DNA of 60,576 nucleotides. Source: an uncultured Erysipelotrichaceae bacterium. Lineage in GTDB: Bacteria > Bacillota_I > Bacilli_A > Erysipelotrichales > Erysipelotrichaceae. The notes beneath the pieces were generated by a model that worked only from the letters and a program-made list of their open reading frames with translations, was not told the origin of the DNA and ran no database searches. The stretch's first letter is position 1, and each line of letters starts with the position of its first letter. The position numbers and the translations under genes were made by a program. Shown here piece after piece: positions 32,559-41,395 of the stretch. The stretch is from NCBI GenBank assembly GCA_902778375.1, contig CACYXJ010000004.1, forward strand, positions 1 through 60,576. The letters are read 5' to 3'.

Positions 32559-33226
32559 TTGGCGCCTCCGTATGCGTTCAGTTTCTTCTCACCATAGCTC
32601 TGCAGCCATGTCAGAACGGTGCAGAACATCAGATAAATAAAGCCGACTTCCAGATACAGGGCAAGTGACTGGTAGACACGGCCGTTGATGATCTGTGTCT
32701 GACGGATCATTTCACTGACCGTGATGGTGGAGGCCATCGAAGTGCTCTTGATCATGGCGATAAAGGAATTCGACAGCGACGGGAAAGCGGTGCGGAATGC
32801 CTGCGGCAGGATGATCCTGCGCATGATCTGCCAGTAGCTCATGCCGACGCAGTAGCCGGCTTCCAGCTGGCCTTTTGGCACAGCCTCCAGGGCGGCGCGC
32901 ATGCTTTCAGCCATATAGGCACCTTCGTTGATCGCAAAGCACAGTACAGCGGCAGGGAATGCCGGAAGCACGATGCCGACGGAAGGCAGGCCGTAGAACA
33001 CCAGGTAAAGCTGCACCAGAAGCGGTGTGCCGCGGATGATCCATATATAGAAGCGGCAAATCTGCTTCAAACCCTTGATATCCGCATACTGGATCACTGC
33101 GACCACGATGGAAATAATCAGGGCAAAGAAGAAAGACAGCACGGCAAGAGGAATGGTCACCTTGATGCCGGCCATCAGAATTTTCATAAACGAATCGATC
33201 AGAATCTGTAGTACTCTTTCATCCAT
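32555..33226 (-). CDS. Amino-acid ABC transporter permease
   Basis: 223 residues with four to five membrane segments. The His/Glu/Gln-permease signature is present (GTPLLVQLYLVFYGLP), and the EAA-like loop is EAVPKGQLEAGYCVGMSYWQIMRRIILPQAFR. It probably forms a homodimeric channel with the ATPase downstream. The M20 peptidase gene ends 59 bp upstream on the same strand. Confidence 0.9.
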   Translation of the reverse strand: MDERVLQILIDSFMKILMAGIKVTIPLAVLSFFFALIISIVVAVIQYADIKGLKQICRFYIWIIRGTPLLVQLYLVFYGLPSVGIVLPAFPAAVLCFAINEGAYMAESMRAALEAVPKGQLEAGYCVGMSYWQIMRRIILPQAFRTAFPSLSNSFIAMIKSTSMASTITVSEMIRQTQIINGRVYQSLALYLEVGFIYLMFCTVLTWLQSYGEKKLNAYGGAK

Positions 33227-33285
33227 ATTGTTAACCTGACAGGTGTATATATATCAAAAACCTATATAAAAGGAAAGAAAAATGA

Positions 33286-34665
33286 CTAGCACGTCTCGTC
33301 CATCATGCGGATCAGGACGCGGATTCCCTGGATATAGGCGCGGACGGAAATGCGCTCGTTGGTGCCGTGCACACCCATCGCCCGGATTTCCTGATCCTCC
33401 AGGAAAGGCTCGAAACGCATGCAGCAGTCGCAGATGCCCTCATAGCTGCGGGCATCGGTTGCTGTCGTGTTTACCGACGGAACGAAGACGATGTCCTTGA
33501 AATAATGCAACAGGACATCCTGCAGGGCATGGAATGCCGGGGTATCGAAGCGGGACTGGCGGGAAGCTTCATTGGCGACGATGAATTCCGCCTGGGCGTT
33601 TTTGCCTGCCAGCTTCCGGCAGTGTTCCAGCAGTCCGGCGTCGGTATTCTGCGGTGCCAGCCGGAAATTGATGACTGCTTCCATATGCTGGGGCATGACG
33701 TTTCCGGCATCTGATCCACCGCTGATCATGGTCGGGGCAATCGTCGTATGGATCTGGCTGTTCAGTTCCGGATGGGAAAGATAGTGTTCAATGATCTGCT
33801 GCTCATTGGCGTCGATATCCCTGACCGCTTCCTTCAGAGGGCCTTCTTTTATATATGGCGCAAGGATATGCAGGGTTTCTCTGATGCTGTCGGACAGGAC
33901 ATTCTCCAGAGGATGATCGACAATCGCGGTGATTGCTTTTGCCAGCGTGCCGAGCGATGTGCCGTGGAAAGGGTTGGAACTGTGGCCGCCGAAGGATTCA
34001 GCTGTAAGTTTCAGATCGGCATAGCCTTTTTCGTACATACCGATACTGCCGACAGCGATATCGGCGCCATAGGCCTGCCCGCTTTCGATGCGGCCGCCTT
34101 CATCCAGCACATATTCCAGTTCGACACCGTGCTCCTTCAGATAGCGGGCGATGGCAATGGCTCCCGAACCGATGACTTCCTCGTCCTGGCCGAATGCCAG
34201 ATACAGTGTACGGCGGAACTGTTTGCCGTTTGCCAGAAGGTATTCCAGACTTTCCAGTTCGCCGATCAGCATCTCCTTGATGTCCAGCGTGCCCCTGCCC
34301 CAGATATAACCGCCTGCGACATCGCCGCTGAACGGGTCATGGATCCAGTCCTCCTCCGTACCTTTGACAACCGGGACGACATCCTGATGGGCCATGAACA
34401 GTGCCGGTCTGAGGGAAGGATCACTGCCCTGGATTCTGATCAGGATACTGTGATCGATGCGGCGGTATTCCGCATGTTTCATGATTTGGGGATACCATGT
34501 CTGTATTTTCTCATGCAGCAGATCGAAAGCCGCATAGTCGATCTTCGACGTATCCATGTAACTGGTGGTGTTGATCCGGACCGCTTCCGAAAGATGCCTG
34601 ACTGCCGCTTCGGCATTCAGATCCGCATATTCTTCTTCATTTATATAGAGATCATAAATATTCAT
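33286..34665 (-). CDS. M20-family metallopeptidase (PM20D1/carboxypeptidase S-like)
   Basis: 459 residues. Two-zinc site: His93 and Asp95 in MAHQDVVPV, Asp128 in GRGTLDIK, Glu162/Glu163 in QDEEVIGSG and a late His in VHGTNERIS. The length and GRGTLDIK motif fit the CPS1/PM20D1 branch, which hydrolyses N-acyl amino acids or dipeptides. There is no signal peptide, so it is cytoplasmic. Placed ahead of an amino-acid ABC transporter on the same strand, it may split imported peptides or acyl-amino acids. Co-transcription is possible but not certain (59-bp gap). Confidence 0.85.
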   Translation of the reverse strand: MNIYDLYINEEEYADLNAEAAVRHLSEAVRINTTSYMDTSKIDYAAFDLLHEKIQTWYPQIMKHAEYRRIDHSILIRIQGSDPSLRPALFMAHQDVVPVVKGTEEDWIHDPFSGDVAGGYIWGRGTLDIKEMLIGELESLEYLLANGKQFRRTLYLAFGQDEEVIGSGAIAIARYLKEHGVELEYVLDEGGRIESGQAYGADIAVGSIGMYEKGYADLKLTAESFGGHSSNPFHGTSLGTLAKAITAIVDHPLENVLSDSIRETLHILAPYIKEGPLKEAVRDIDANEQQIIEHYLSHPELNSQIHTTIAPTMISGGSDAGNVMPQHMEAVINFRLAPQNTDAGLLEHCRKLAGKNAQAEFIVANEASRQSRFDTPAFHALQDVLLHYFKDIVFVPSVNTTATDARSYEGICDCCMRFEPFLEDQEIRAMGVHGTNERISVRAYIQGIRVLIRMMDETC

Positions 34666-34827
34666 GGATTCATTCTAATTGACGGCAGACTTCCTGTCCA
34701 CGGAAGCACCTTTTTTGACATGCATGACTTTCAGAGACAAAGCAGCTGTGCTGTTCTTAAAATGAAAACAGCCGGAAAACTTTTCATAAAAACTGAAAAT
34801 TGTTGCAGTTATCGGCGCTTTGCGAAT

Positions 34828-34856
34828 TGACAGAACGGACAAAAGTTATTAACATC
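34828..34856 (+). promoter_or_regulatory. Promoter of the T-box/trpXYZ operon
   Basis: -35 TTGACA (34828-34833), 17-base spacer, -10 TAACAT (34851-34856), just upstream of the T-box leader. The stretch 34666-34827 shows no gene. Confidence 0.7.
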
Positions 34857-34862
34857 AACTTT

Positions 34863-35118
34863 GTAAACCGTTGATTGGGAGATCAAACATACAGGCAGTT
34901 CAAAGAGAGCCGGGGAAGGTGAGAGCCCGGCAGCCAGGCGGTATGCAAATGGACCCATGAGGGCATGGTGAAAGCTCCGGCGAGTATTCCATGACGCAAT
35001 GCCAGCGTTACAGGGCAGGAAATGTGATTGCATTTTCGACGAGTGAGCAGTATGACTGCTAATAAAGGTGGCACCGCAGACAATACGTCTGTCCTTTACA
35101 TGGACAGGCGTTTTTTGT
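34863..35118 (+). promoter_or_regulatory. Tryptophan T-box leader riboswitch
   Basis: Diagnostic parts in order: the AGAGAG element with the following GGGGAAGGTGAGAGCCC region of stem I (about 34901-34927); the specifier loop with codon TGG at 34950-34952 in AAATGGACCCATGAG; the T-box AATAAAGGTGGCACCGC (35061-35077), which pairs with the uncharged tRNA acceptor end in the antiterminator; and a terminator at 35085-35116. Specifier TGG means uncharged tRNA-Trp permits read-through, so the transporter is made when tryptophan is short. The 5' end is set from the promoter and is approximate. Confidence 0.92.
35085..35116 (+). terminator. T-box conditional terminator
   Basis: ACGTCTGTCC / GGACAGGCGT (10 bp, one G-T) with a 7-base loop, then T6. 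It is mutually exclusive with the antiterminator formed by the T-box sequence just upstream. Confidence 0.88.
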
Positions 35119-35163
35119 TTCCGATCCCGTTGAAAAATGCAGAGAGAAAAGGAGGAAAATCAC

Positions 35164-36171
35164 ATGAAAAAACTTACTTCCGCATTGCTTGCAGCTTCTT
35201 TGATTTCTGTACTGGGCGGCTGTTCCGCACCCGCATCTGGCGATCCCGGAAACCAGACATCGGACAGGACGATCCGGGTGGCTGTGATCAAGCAGCTTGA
35301 CCATGCTTCCCTGGACGAGATTTCCAACGCCATTACCGCTGAACTGGATGCTCTGGCAGAGAAGAACGGCGTCACCATTGAATACACTGTGGACTCCGGC
35401 CAGAACGACCCGACGATCCTGCAGCAGTACGGCGCCCAGTATGTCGGCGACAACGTCGATGTCATCATTCCGATCGCCACTCTGGCAGCCCAGACGATGG
35501 CTTCGGCGGCGGATGGTTCCGGTATTCCGGTCATCTACGCGGCGATTTCCGATCCTGAAGCAGCCGAACTGACCGGTCTTGCCAATGTCAGCGGCACCTC
35601 CGATGCATTGAATACAAACCAGATCATGGACATGATGTTCGCCCAGAATCCGGATATCAAAACAGTAGGTCTTCTTTACTCCCAGTCGGAGAAGAATTCC
35701 GAAAAGCCGGTTGCCGAAGCCAAGGCATATCTCGACGCCAAGGGCATTGCCTATGTCGAAAAGACCGGCAATACGAACGATGAGATCATCCAGGCTGTCA
35801 GCGCTCTTGCCGCGGCTGATGTCGATGCCGTCTTCACACCGACAGACAATGTCGTCATGGCGACGGAACTGTCGATTGCCGATACCCTGGCAGAAGCCGG
35901 TATTCCGCATTATGCCGGTGCTGATTCCTTTGTCAGAAACGGCGCGTTTGCGACCTGCGGCGTCAACTATACCGATCTCGGCACAAAGACTGCTGATCTG
36001 GCATTTACAGCTGTCATGGACGGTATGGACAGCATGGAAGACTATTATCTGATGGACGGCGGCATCATTACCGTCAATACCGAAACCGCCGCGAAACTGA
36101 ATATTACCGACTATAAGAAAGCATTCGAAAGCTTCGGCGAACTGGTGGAAGTTGTAACCAGCGAAGAATAA
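35164..36171 (+). CDS. trpX: Tryptophan ABC transporter substrate-binding lipoprotein (TrpX-like)
   Basis: 335 residues. Lipoprotein signal with Cys20 (VLGGCSAP). The TrpX/YtrX-type ABC sugar-like binding fold (PF04392) is recognisable: IRVAVIKQLDHASLDEI, DVIIPIATLAAQTMASA, IPVIYAAISDPEAA and AVFTPTDNVVMATEL. Family members in Firmicutes bring in aromatic amino acids; the upstream Trp T-box points to tryptophan. AAAGGAGG precedes the ATG. It is first in a three-gene transport operon. Confidence 0.88.
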   Translation: MKKLTSALLAASLISVLGGCSAPASGDPGNQTSDRTIRVAVIKQLDHASLDEISNAITAELDALAEKNGVTIEYTVDSGQNDPTILQQYGAQYVGDNVDVIIPIATLAAQTMASAADGSGIPVIYAAISDPEAAELTGLANVSGTSDALNTNQIMDMMFAQNPDIKTVGLLYSQSEKNSEKPVAEAKAYLDAKGIAYVEKTGNTNDEIIQAVSALAAADVDAVFTPTDNVVMATELSIADTLAEAGIPHYAGADSFVRNGAFATCGVNYTDLGTKTADLAFTAVMDGMDSMEDYYLMDGGIITVNTETAAKLNITDYKKAFESFGELVEVVTSEE

Positions 36172-36192
36172 CCAAAGAGAAAGGAAGGCAGT

Positions 36193-37089
36193 ATGTTGTT
36201 TATCATTCAGACGGCACTGACGCTTGGCTGTGTCTATTCCCTGGTGGCTCTGGCATTGTTTCTGAGCTACCGGGTGCTTGACATTGCCGATCTTACAACC
36301 GACGGATGTTTTGTGCTGGGGATGGCAGTGTCGGTCACGGCGGCCATTGCCGGTCATCCTGTCCTTGGTCTTTTGCTGGCAATCATTGCCGGCGGTACGG
36401 CAGGGTTTGTCACTGCCTTCCTGCAGACCCGCATGGGTGTGCCTTCGATCCTTGCCGGCATCGTGACCAATACCGGACTGTATACGGTCAATCTGATGGT
36501 CATGGGATTTTCCAGCAATGCCTCGCTTCTCAAGCAGGCGACGGTCTTCACGATGATCCGGGATCTCGGCATCGATAACAGCTGGGGCCAGCTGCTTCTT
36601 GTCGCAGTGATTGCGTGTCTTGCGATGCTGGCGATGAAGTGGTTTCTCGGCACCAGGCTGGGACTGTCCATCCGGGCGACCGGCGACAACCGCGAGATGG
36701 TCGCCGCATCCTCAATCGATCCCCGCTATACAATTACTGTCGGGCTGGTCATTGCCAACTGTCTGACGGCTCTTTCCGGCGGTCTTGTCGGTCAGATGCA
36801 GAAAGCCGCGGATATCAATTCCGGCACCGGCATCGTTGTCATCGGTCTTGCCAGTCTGATCATCGGCGAAACGGTGATCGGCGGCAGACGGTCGATCGGC
36901 CGCAACATCGCCGCCTGTCTTGTCGGCAATATCATCTACCTCTTCATCTATGCCCTGATACTGCAGACACGGATCCTGCCGATCGAGTGTCTGAAACTGA
37001 TGACAGCGATCATCGTCGCATTGGCGATCGCCGCCCCGACACTGCAGAAAAATGCCGCCCTGATGAACCGGGCGAGAAGGGAGATGTGA
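36193..37089 (+). CDS. trpY: Tryptophan ABC transporter permease (TrpY-like)
   Basis: 298 residues with about eight to nine hydrophobic helices, of the branched-chain/ribose permease type. FLSYRVLDIADLTTDGCFVLG near the start is typical of the TrpY family, and GLVGQMQKAADINSGTGIVVIGLASLIIGE holds the coupling region. It is 21 bp after trpX and 4 bp before trpZ, controlled by the same T-box. Confidence 0.87.
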   Translation: MLFIIQTALTLGCVYSLVALALFLSYRVLDIADLTTDGCFVLGMAVSVTAAIAGHPVLGLLLAIIAGGTAGFVTAFLQTRMGVPSILAGIVTNTGLYTVNLMVMGFSSNASLLKQATVFTMIRDLGIDNSWGQLLLVAVIACLAMLAMKWFLGTRLGLSIRATGDNREMVAASSIDPRYTITVGLVIANCLTALSGGLVGQMQKAADINSGTGIVVIGLASLIIGETVIGGRRSIGRNIAACLVGNIIYLFIYALILQTRILPIECLKLMTAIIVALAIAAPTLQKNAALMNRARREM

Positions 37090-37093
37090 GGAA

Positions 37094-37894
37094 ATGCTGA
37101 CACTCGAACATGTTTCCAAGACTTTCAATCCCGGAACCGTCAATGAAAAAAAGGCACTGGACGACATGTGCCTGGAAGTCAGGGACGGGGATTACATTAC
37201 CATTCTCGGTTCCAACGGTGCCGGCAAATCGACTTTGTTCAATGCCATCTCCGGCGTCTTTCTTGCCGACGAGGGAAGAATCATGCTGGACGGGAAAAAC
37301 ATTACGTTCGAACCGGATTTCAAACGTTCCAAATACATCGGCCGCCTGTTCCAGGATCCCCTGAAGGGAACAGCGCCGCATATGACGATCGAGGAAAACC
37401 TGGCTCTTGCATTCCTGCGGGCCGGAAGCACGACGGCTGCCTTCAGCCGCATTACCGGCAAAGACAGGGAAATGTTCCGCGACCATCTGCGGCAGCTGGA
37501 CATGGGACTGGAAGACCGCATGCAGACCCAGGTCGGAACGCTTTCCGGCGGCCAGAGACAGGCGCTGACGCTGCTGATGGCAACGATCGTTCCGCCGAAA
37601 CTGCTGCTCCTGGATGAGCATACGGCAGCCCTCGATCCCGGCGCCGCTGAAAAGATCATGGCTTTGACCGACCGGATCGTGTCTGAGAATCACACGACCT
37701 GCCTGATGATTACCCACAACATGCACCAGGGACTTTCGACCGGCAACCGGACACTGATGATGGCGGACGGCCGCATCGTCCTCGATCTGAACAAGGAAGA
37801 AAGAGAAAAACTGACGATTGCCGATCTGATGCAGAAATTCCGCGAAAATGCCGGCAGTGATCTGGCTGACGACAGGATCCTGCTCTCGGTGTGA
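37094..37894 (+). CDS. trpZ: Tryptophan ABC transporter ATP-binding protein (TrpZ-like)
   Basis: 266 residues. Walker A GSNGAGKSTL, Q-loop RLFQDPLKGT, signature LSGGQRQALTLLMAT, Walker B LLLDEHTAALDP and switch His MITHNMH are present. The Glu-His in DEHTAALD is typical of this transporter group. It energises the TrpXY importer and is the last gene of the operon; no clear terminator lies before ybaK. Confidence 0.88.
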   Translation: MLTLEHVSKTFNPGTVNEKKALDDMCLEVRDGDYITILGSNGAGKSTLFNAISGVFLADEGRIMLDGKNITFEPDFKRSKYIGRLFQDPLKGTAPHMTIEENLALAFLRAGSTTAAFSRITGKDREMFRDHLRQLDMGLEDRMQTQVGTLSGGQRQALTLLMATIVPPKLLLLDEHTAALDPGAAEKIMALTDRIVSENHTTCLMITHNMHQGLSTGNRTLMMADGRIVLDLNKEEREKLTIADLMQKFRENAGSDLADDRILLSV

Positions 37895-37911
37895 AAAGGA
37901 CTGTTATCCGC

Positions 37912-37917
37912 TATAAT
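37912..37917 (+). promoter_or_regulatory. -10 box directly before ybaK (probable leaderless start)
   Basis: Consensus TATAAT ends 7 bases before the ATG at 37925, with no Shine-Dalgarno in between. Transcription would begin at or next to the start codon. No good -35 box is seen. Confidence 0.55.
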
Positions 37918-37924
37918 ATGAGTC

Positions 37925-38416
37925 ATGGCAAAGAAGGAAAACAAAACGAACGCGTTGCGGCTGCTGGAGAATTCCGGCATTGCTTTTGAGACGCATACCT
38001 ATGATGTCAGCGACGGCCTGCTGGATGGCGTTTCGGTCGCCGCCAAATGCAATGAAGATCCCGAACAGGTTTTCAAGACGCTGGTCTGCGTTGGTGATGA
38101 CGGCGAACATTATGTCTTTGTCATCCCGGTTGCTGAGAAACTGGATTTCAAGGCCTGTGCCCGCAGTGTCGGGGTGAAATCAATCGCGATGATTCCCCAG
38201 AAGGAACTGCTTCCCCTGACCGGCTATGTCCACGGCGGATGCAGTCCTGTCGGTATGAAAAAACAATTTAAAACGGTCTTTGACGAGACCGTTGTCCTCT
38301 TCGATACGATTCTGGTTTCTGCCGGCCGCATCGGTCTGCAGATGGAAGTGTCACCGGACGATCTTCTGAGGATCACCGACGGCATCACTGCTCCGCTTAC
38401 CCGTCCTGACCGCTGA
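37925..38416 (+). CDS. ybaK: Cys-tRNA(Pro)/aminoacyl-tRNA deacylase YbaK/EbsC family
   Basis: 163 residues. YbaK signatures: ALRLLENSGIAFETHTYDVSDG, PEQVFKTLVCVGDDG, FVIPVAEKLDFKA and GYVHGGCSPVGMKK (catalytic-loop Gly/Ser/Pro), then VSAGRIGLQMEVSPDDL. It removes Cys mis-charged on tRNA-Pro. The start codon sits 7 bases after a TATAAT box without a ribosome site. The 3' end overlaps the convergent VanZ-like gene by 20 bp. Confidence 0.92.
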   Translation: MAKKENKTNALRLLENSGIAFETHTYDVSDGLLDGVSVAAKCNEDPEQVFKTLVCVGDDGEHYVFVIPVAEKLDFKACARSVGVKSIAMIPQKELLPLTGYVHGGCSPVGMKKQFKTVFDETVVLFDTILVSAGRIGLQMEVSPDDLLRITDGITAPLTRPDR

Positions 38417-38837
38417 TTCTCTGGTGGATCAGGGAAGCGGTTGCCCAGGCGGCGAAATAACCCGACATGTCGATCACGACATCCAACAGCGCGCCGGCTC
38501 TGCCCGGCACGAACAGCTGGATCGTTTCATCCAGTACCGGGGCAAGGATCCCGTACAGAATGATACAAAGCATCGCACCTTTCTTCGGAAAGGTGTTTTC
38601 TGATGCTGCCCGGACAAAGAAAAGAAGAATATAGTATTCGCCGAAATGGGCCAGCTTGCGCATCAGCACATGGCTGTCTTCAAACGAAAGACCGAACATT
38701 CTCAGAAAAGGCATCAGAAAGAATGTGCCTCCCTGGCTGAGGCTGTCGGAACTGCTTCCTTTCATCAGCGAGAAAGAGAAGATCAGCAGTGTGTAGAGTA
38801 TTGTCGCGGCCCATAAAAGCGCGGTTTTTCTCTTCAT
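38397..38837 (-). CDS. VanZ-like membrane protein
   Basis: 146 residues, four membrane helices (about 6-24, 56-74, 86-104, 116-136). VanZ-family features: LRKLAHFGEYYILLFF and YGILAPVLDETIQLFVPGRAGALLDVVIDMSG. The family is linked to teicoplanin resistance in enterococci but is mostly of unknown function. The start at 38837 is chosen because AAAAGGAAG lies 6 bases upstream; the GTG six codons earlier would include that site. Confidence 0.85.
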   Translation of the reverse strand: MKRKTALLWAATILYTLLIFSFSLMKGSSSDSLSQGGTFFLMPFLRMFGLSFEDSHVLMRKLAHFGEYYILLFFVRAASENTFPKKGAMLCIILYGILAPVLDETIQLFVPGRAGALLDVVIDMSGYFAAWATASLIHQRISGQDG

Positions 38838-38859
38838 ATCAAACTTCCTTTTCACATGC

Positions 38860-38865
38860 TATAAT
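38860..38865 (+). promoter_or_regulatory. -10 box directly before the YitT gene (probable leaderless start)
   Basis: TATAAT ends 7 bases before the ATG at 38873, and the intervening ACCAAAG is not a ribosome site. This is the same arrangement as before ybaK. Confidence 0.55.
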
Positions 38866-38872
38866 ACCAAAG

Positions 38873-39727
38873 ATGATCAGAAAAAAGGTTTTAAATCTCA
38901 TCCTCATTCTGCTGGGGACGTTCATTCTGGCGGTCTCGGTCGAAATGTTCATACTTCCGTATCACATCCTGTCAGGAGGCGTCGCCGGTATCGCTGTTGC
39001 GGTGGAACCGTTTTTTCACATTGATGAGACACTGTTCGCCAACGGCATGATCCTTGCCCTGTTTTTTCTCGGCTGGATCTTTCTCGGCCGTCAGTTCGCT
39101 GTCAATACGGCGGTTTCCTCGCTGTTCTATCCGGTTTTCACGACCCTGCTTTCCCGCTGCGTCCTGGAAACGGATATCGATCCGGTACTGGCATCGTTCT
39201 ATGCCGGACTGCTGGGCGGTTTCGGAATCGGTCTGGTCATGCGCACCGGTGCAAGTACCGGCGGTATGGATGTACCGCCGCTGATCCTGAACCGGCTGAC
39301 CGGCATCAAAATCTCGACCCTGGTCATGATCGTCGACGGACTGACGGTGCTTCTGGGTATCATCGCCTACGATATCAACGCCGCCCTGATCGGACTTGTC
39401 TCGGTTTTCGCTTCCGGCTTTGCCATTGCCAGGGTGCTGGAAGCCGGACGCGGCGTTGCTGCGAAAAAGGTGCAGATCATTTCCGACAACTGGCAGGCGA
39501 TCGCTGATTCGATCAAGTTCCGTCTGAAGCGGGGACTGACGGTCATCGATGTCACCGGCGGATACTCCGGCGAGCCGAAGAAAATGATCCTGGTCGTTGT
39601 CTATGAACGCCAGTACAACGAGCTGCTGGAAATTATCCGCGAAAACGATGAAAAGGCGTTTGTCATCACCACCGATTCCTCGGATATGGTAGGGGAAGGA
39701 TTTACATATACTTCGCCAAACATCTGA
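38873..39727 (+). CDS. YitT family membrane protein (DUF161/DUF2179)
   Basis: 284 residues. Five to six N-terminal helices (to about residue 200) include LPYHILSGGVAGIAVAVEPF, GLVMRTGASTGGMDVPPLIL and LIGLVSVFASGFAIARVLEAG. A cytoplasmic DUF2179 domain (about 205-284) carries KKVQIISDNWQAIADSI, GLTVIDVTGGYSGEPKKMI and a final FVITTDSSDMVGEGF. The function is unknown; YitT proteins are widespread in Firmicutes. The start at 38873 removes a non-hydrophobic extension that runs antisense through the VanZ-like gene. Confidence 0.87.
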   Translation: MIRKKVLNLILILLGTFILAVSVEMFILPYHILSGGVAGIAVAVEPFFHIDETLFANGMILALFFLGWIFLGRQFAVNTAVSSLFYPVFTTLLSRCVLETDIDPVLASFYAGLLGGFGIGLVMRTGASTGGMDVPPLILNRLTGIKISTLVMIVDGLTVLLGIIAYDINAALIGLVSVFASGFAIARVLEAGRGVAAKKVQIISDNWQAIADSIKFRLKRGLTVIDVTGGYSGEPKKMILVVVYERQYNELLEIIRENDEKAFVITTDSSDMVGEGFTYTSPNI

Positions 39728-39772
39728 GCTATCATGATATAATATCCAAGTTACATCAAACAGGAGGCATAC

Positions 39773-40465
39773 ATGATTGAATGCATGAATGTATATAAAA
39801 GGTATCCGACCGGTACGAATGCGCTCTATGACATCAACGTCAAGGTTGACCAGGGCGAATTCATCTATATCATCGGACCTACCGGCTCCGGCAAATCGAC
39901 ACTGATCAAGCTTCTTGACGGTGAAGAGAAAGCCACCAAGGGCAAGGTCAAGGTCGTCGGTATCGATGTCGGCACGCTGCGGCATTCGCAGATCCCGATC
40001 TACCGCCGCAATATCGGTGTTGTCTTCCAGGATTTCCGTCTGCTGCCGACAAAGACAGTATTCGAGAATATCTCCTATGCCCTGGAAGTCATCAATATGA
40101 AGAAAAAGATGATCCGTGTCCGCGTCAGGGAAATCATGGACGTCGTCGGTCTCAGCGACAAGGGCGATGCTTTCCCGGCCGAGCTTTCCGGCGGCCAGCA
40201 GCAGCGTGTCGCAATCGCCAGAGCGATTGCCAACCGTCCCAAGGTACTGATTGCCGACGAGCCTACCGGAAACCTGGACCCGGGCAAATCGGATGAAATC
40301 ATGGAACTGCTGGAACGCATCAACGAGACTTACGGAACAACGATCCTGATGGTCACCCATGACCTGACACTGGTCAACAAGCACCGCAAGCGCACGGTCG
40401 TTCTTGAACAGGGCCATATCGTTGCCGACCTGGCGGAAGGAGGTTATGTCCGTCATGATCAGTAG
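39773..40465 (+). CDS. ftsE: Cell-division ATP-binding protein FtsE
   Basis: 230 residues. Walker A GPTGSGKSTL, Q-loop VVFQDFRLLP (FtsE-typical), signature LSGGQQQRVAIARAIA, Walker B VLIADEPTGNLDPG and switch His MVTHDLTLV are present. With FtsX it forms the ABC-type complex that activates peptidoglycan hydrolases at division or elongation sites. The promoter has TATAAT at 39738-39743 and a CAGGAGG ribosome site. It overlaps ftsX. Confidence 0.95.
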   Translation: MIECMNVYKRYPTGTNALYDINVKVDQGEFIYIIGPTGSGKSTLIKLLDGEEKATKGKVKVVGIDVGTLRHSQIPIYRRNIGVVFQDFRLLPTKTVFENISYALEVINMKKKMIRVRVREIMDVVGLSDKGDAFPAELSGGQQQRVAIARAIANRPKVLIADEPTGNLDPGKSDEIMELLERINETYGTTILMVTHDLTLVNKHRKRTVVLEQGHIVADLAEGGYVRHDQ

Positions 40466-41351
40466 AGCATTGAAAGAAGGATTCAGCGGTGTCAGCAGAC
40501 ACTGGGCAATGTCGATTTCCTCGGCAATCGCTGTCGCCATCACCCTGACGATCATATCCCTGTTTCTGATTTTCACTACCCATCTGCAGACATTTACAAG
40601 AAATGTCGAGTCATCGATGGAAATCGCAGTCCTTGTCGACTTCGACTATGAAAGCGAAGAGCAGGAGAAAAAGATCGAGGAGTCCATCAAGGCGATCGAC
40701 GGTGTCAGCAGTGTGAAGTATTCATCCAAGGAAGATGAATTCAACTATTACATCGAGCAGTATGACGATGAGGAAACCAAAGCGGTATTCGAACCGTTCC
40801 GTGACGACAACCCGATGCATGACGCCTACTATGTGGAAGCCGCAAGTGGCGACCAGATCCGCACAGTCGCGGAAGAGATCCGCAAGATCGAAGGCGTATC
40901 GGAAGTCAACTACGGCGGCCAGTCGACAATTGACATGGTCGCGGCCATGATCAATATCAGACGCTTCGGCGGCATCTTCGTGCTCGCCCTGGGTGTTCTG
41001 GCAGTCTTCCTGATCCAGAACACGATCAAACTGACGATCTATGCCCGTCAGGACGAGATCGATATCATGCGCAATGTCGGCGCGACCAACGGATTCATCC
41101 GCGCCCCGTTCGTATGGGAAGGCGTCATCACCGGTATTCTCGGTGCGATCCTGCCGATCCTGCTGACGATCTACGGTTACAAGTTCGCCTACAATCTGGT
41201 ACACGGCGTCATGTTCTCAAGCATGTTCAAGATGATTGCCCCGGTACCTTATATCTACTATATTTCCGCTGTGCTGCTGGGAATCGGCATCCTTGTCGGA
41301 CTCATCGGCAGCTGGCTGTCTGTCACCAGATATCTGCGGGAAACCAAGTAA
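40455..41351 (+). CDS. ftsX: Cell-division protein FtsX
   Basis: 298 residues. A cytoplasmic N-terminus (ISRALKEGFSGVSRHWAMS), one helix (about 20-42), a large extracellular loop (about 45-165) and three further helices form the FtsX layout; NTIKLTIYARQDEIDIMRNVGATNGFIR is the conserved coupling region. The ATG at 40455 lies about 10 bases after AAGGAGG; the ATG at 40446 touches the ribosome site. It overlaps ftsE by 11 bp. A hairpin with T-run follows immediately. Confidence 0.93.
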   Translation: MISRALKEGFSGVSRHWAMSISSAIAVAITLTIISLFLIFTTHLQTFTRNVESSMEIAVLVDFDYESEEQEKKIEESIKAIDGVSSVKYSSKEDEFNYYIEQYDDEETKAVFEPFRDDNPMHDAYYVEAASGDQIRTVAEEIRKIEGVSEVNYGGQSTIDMVAAMINIRRFGGIFVLALGVLAVFLIQNTIKLTIYARQDEIDIMRNVGATNGFIRAPFVWEGVITGILGAILPILLTIYGYKFAYNLVHGVMFSSMFKMIAPVPYIYYISAVLLGIGILVGLIGSWLSVTRYLRETK

Positions 41352-41377
41352 AGAGTCTCGCATCAGAGACTCTTTTT
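41352..41377 (+). terminator. Intrinsic terminator between ftsX and ctpA
   Basis: AGAGTCTC / GAGACTCT, 8-bp stem, 6-base loop, followed by TTTT. It sits 19 bp before the ctpA start, so it may attenuate rather than fully separate the genes. Confidence 0.8.
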
Positions 41378-41395
41378 CCAAAAAGGAGAACCATT

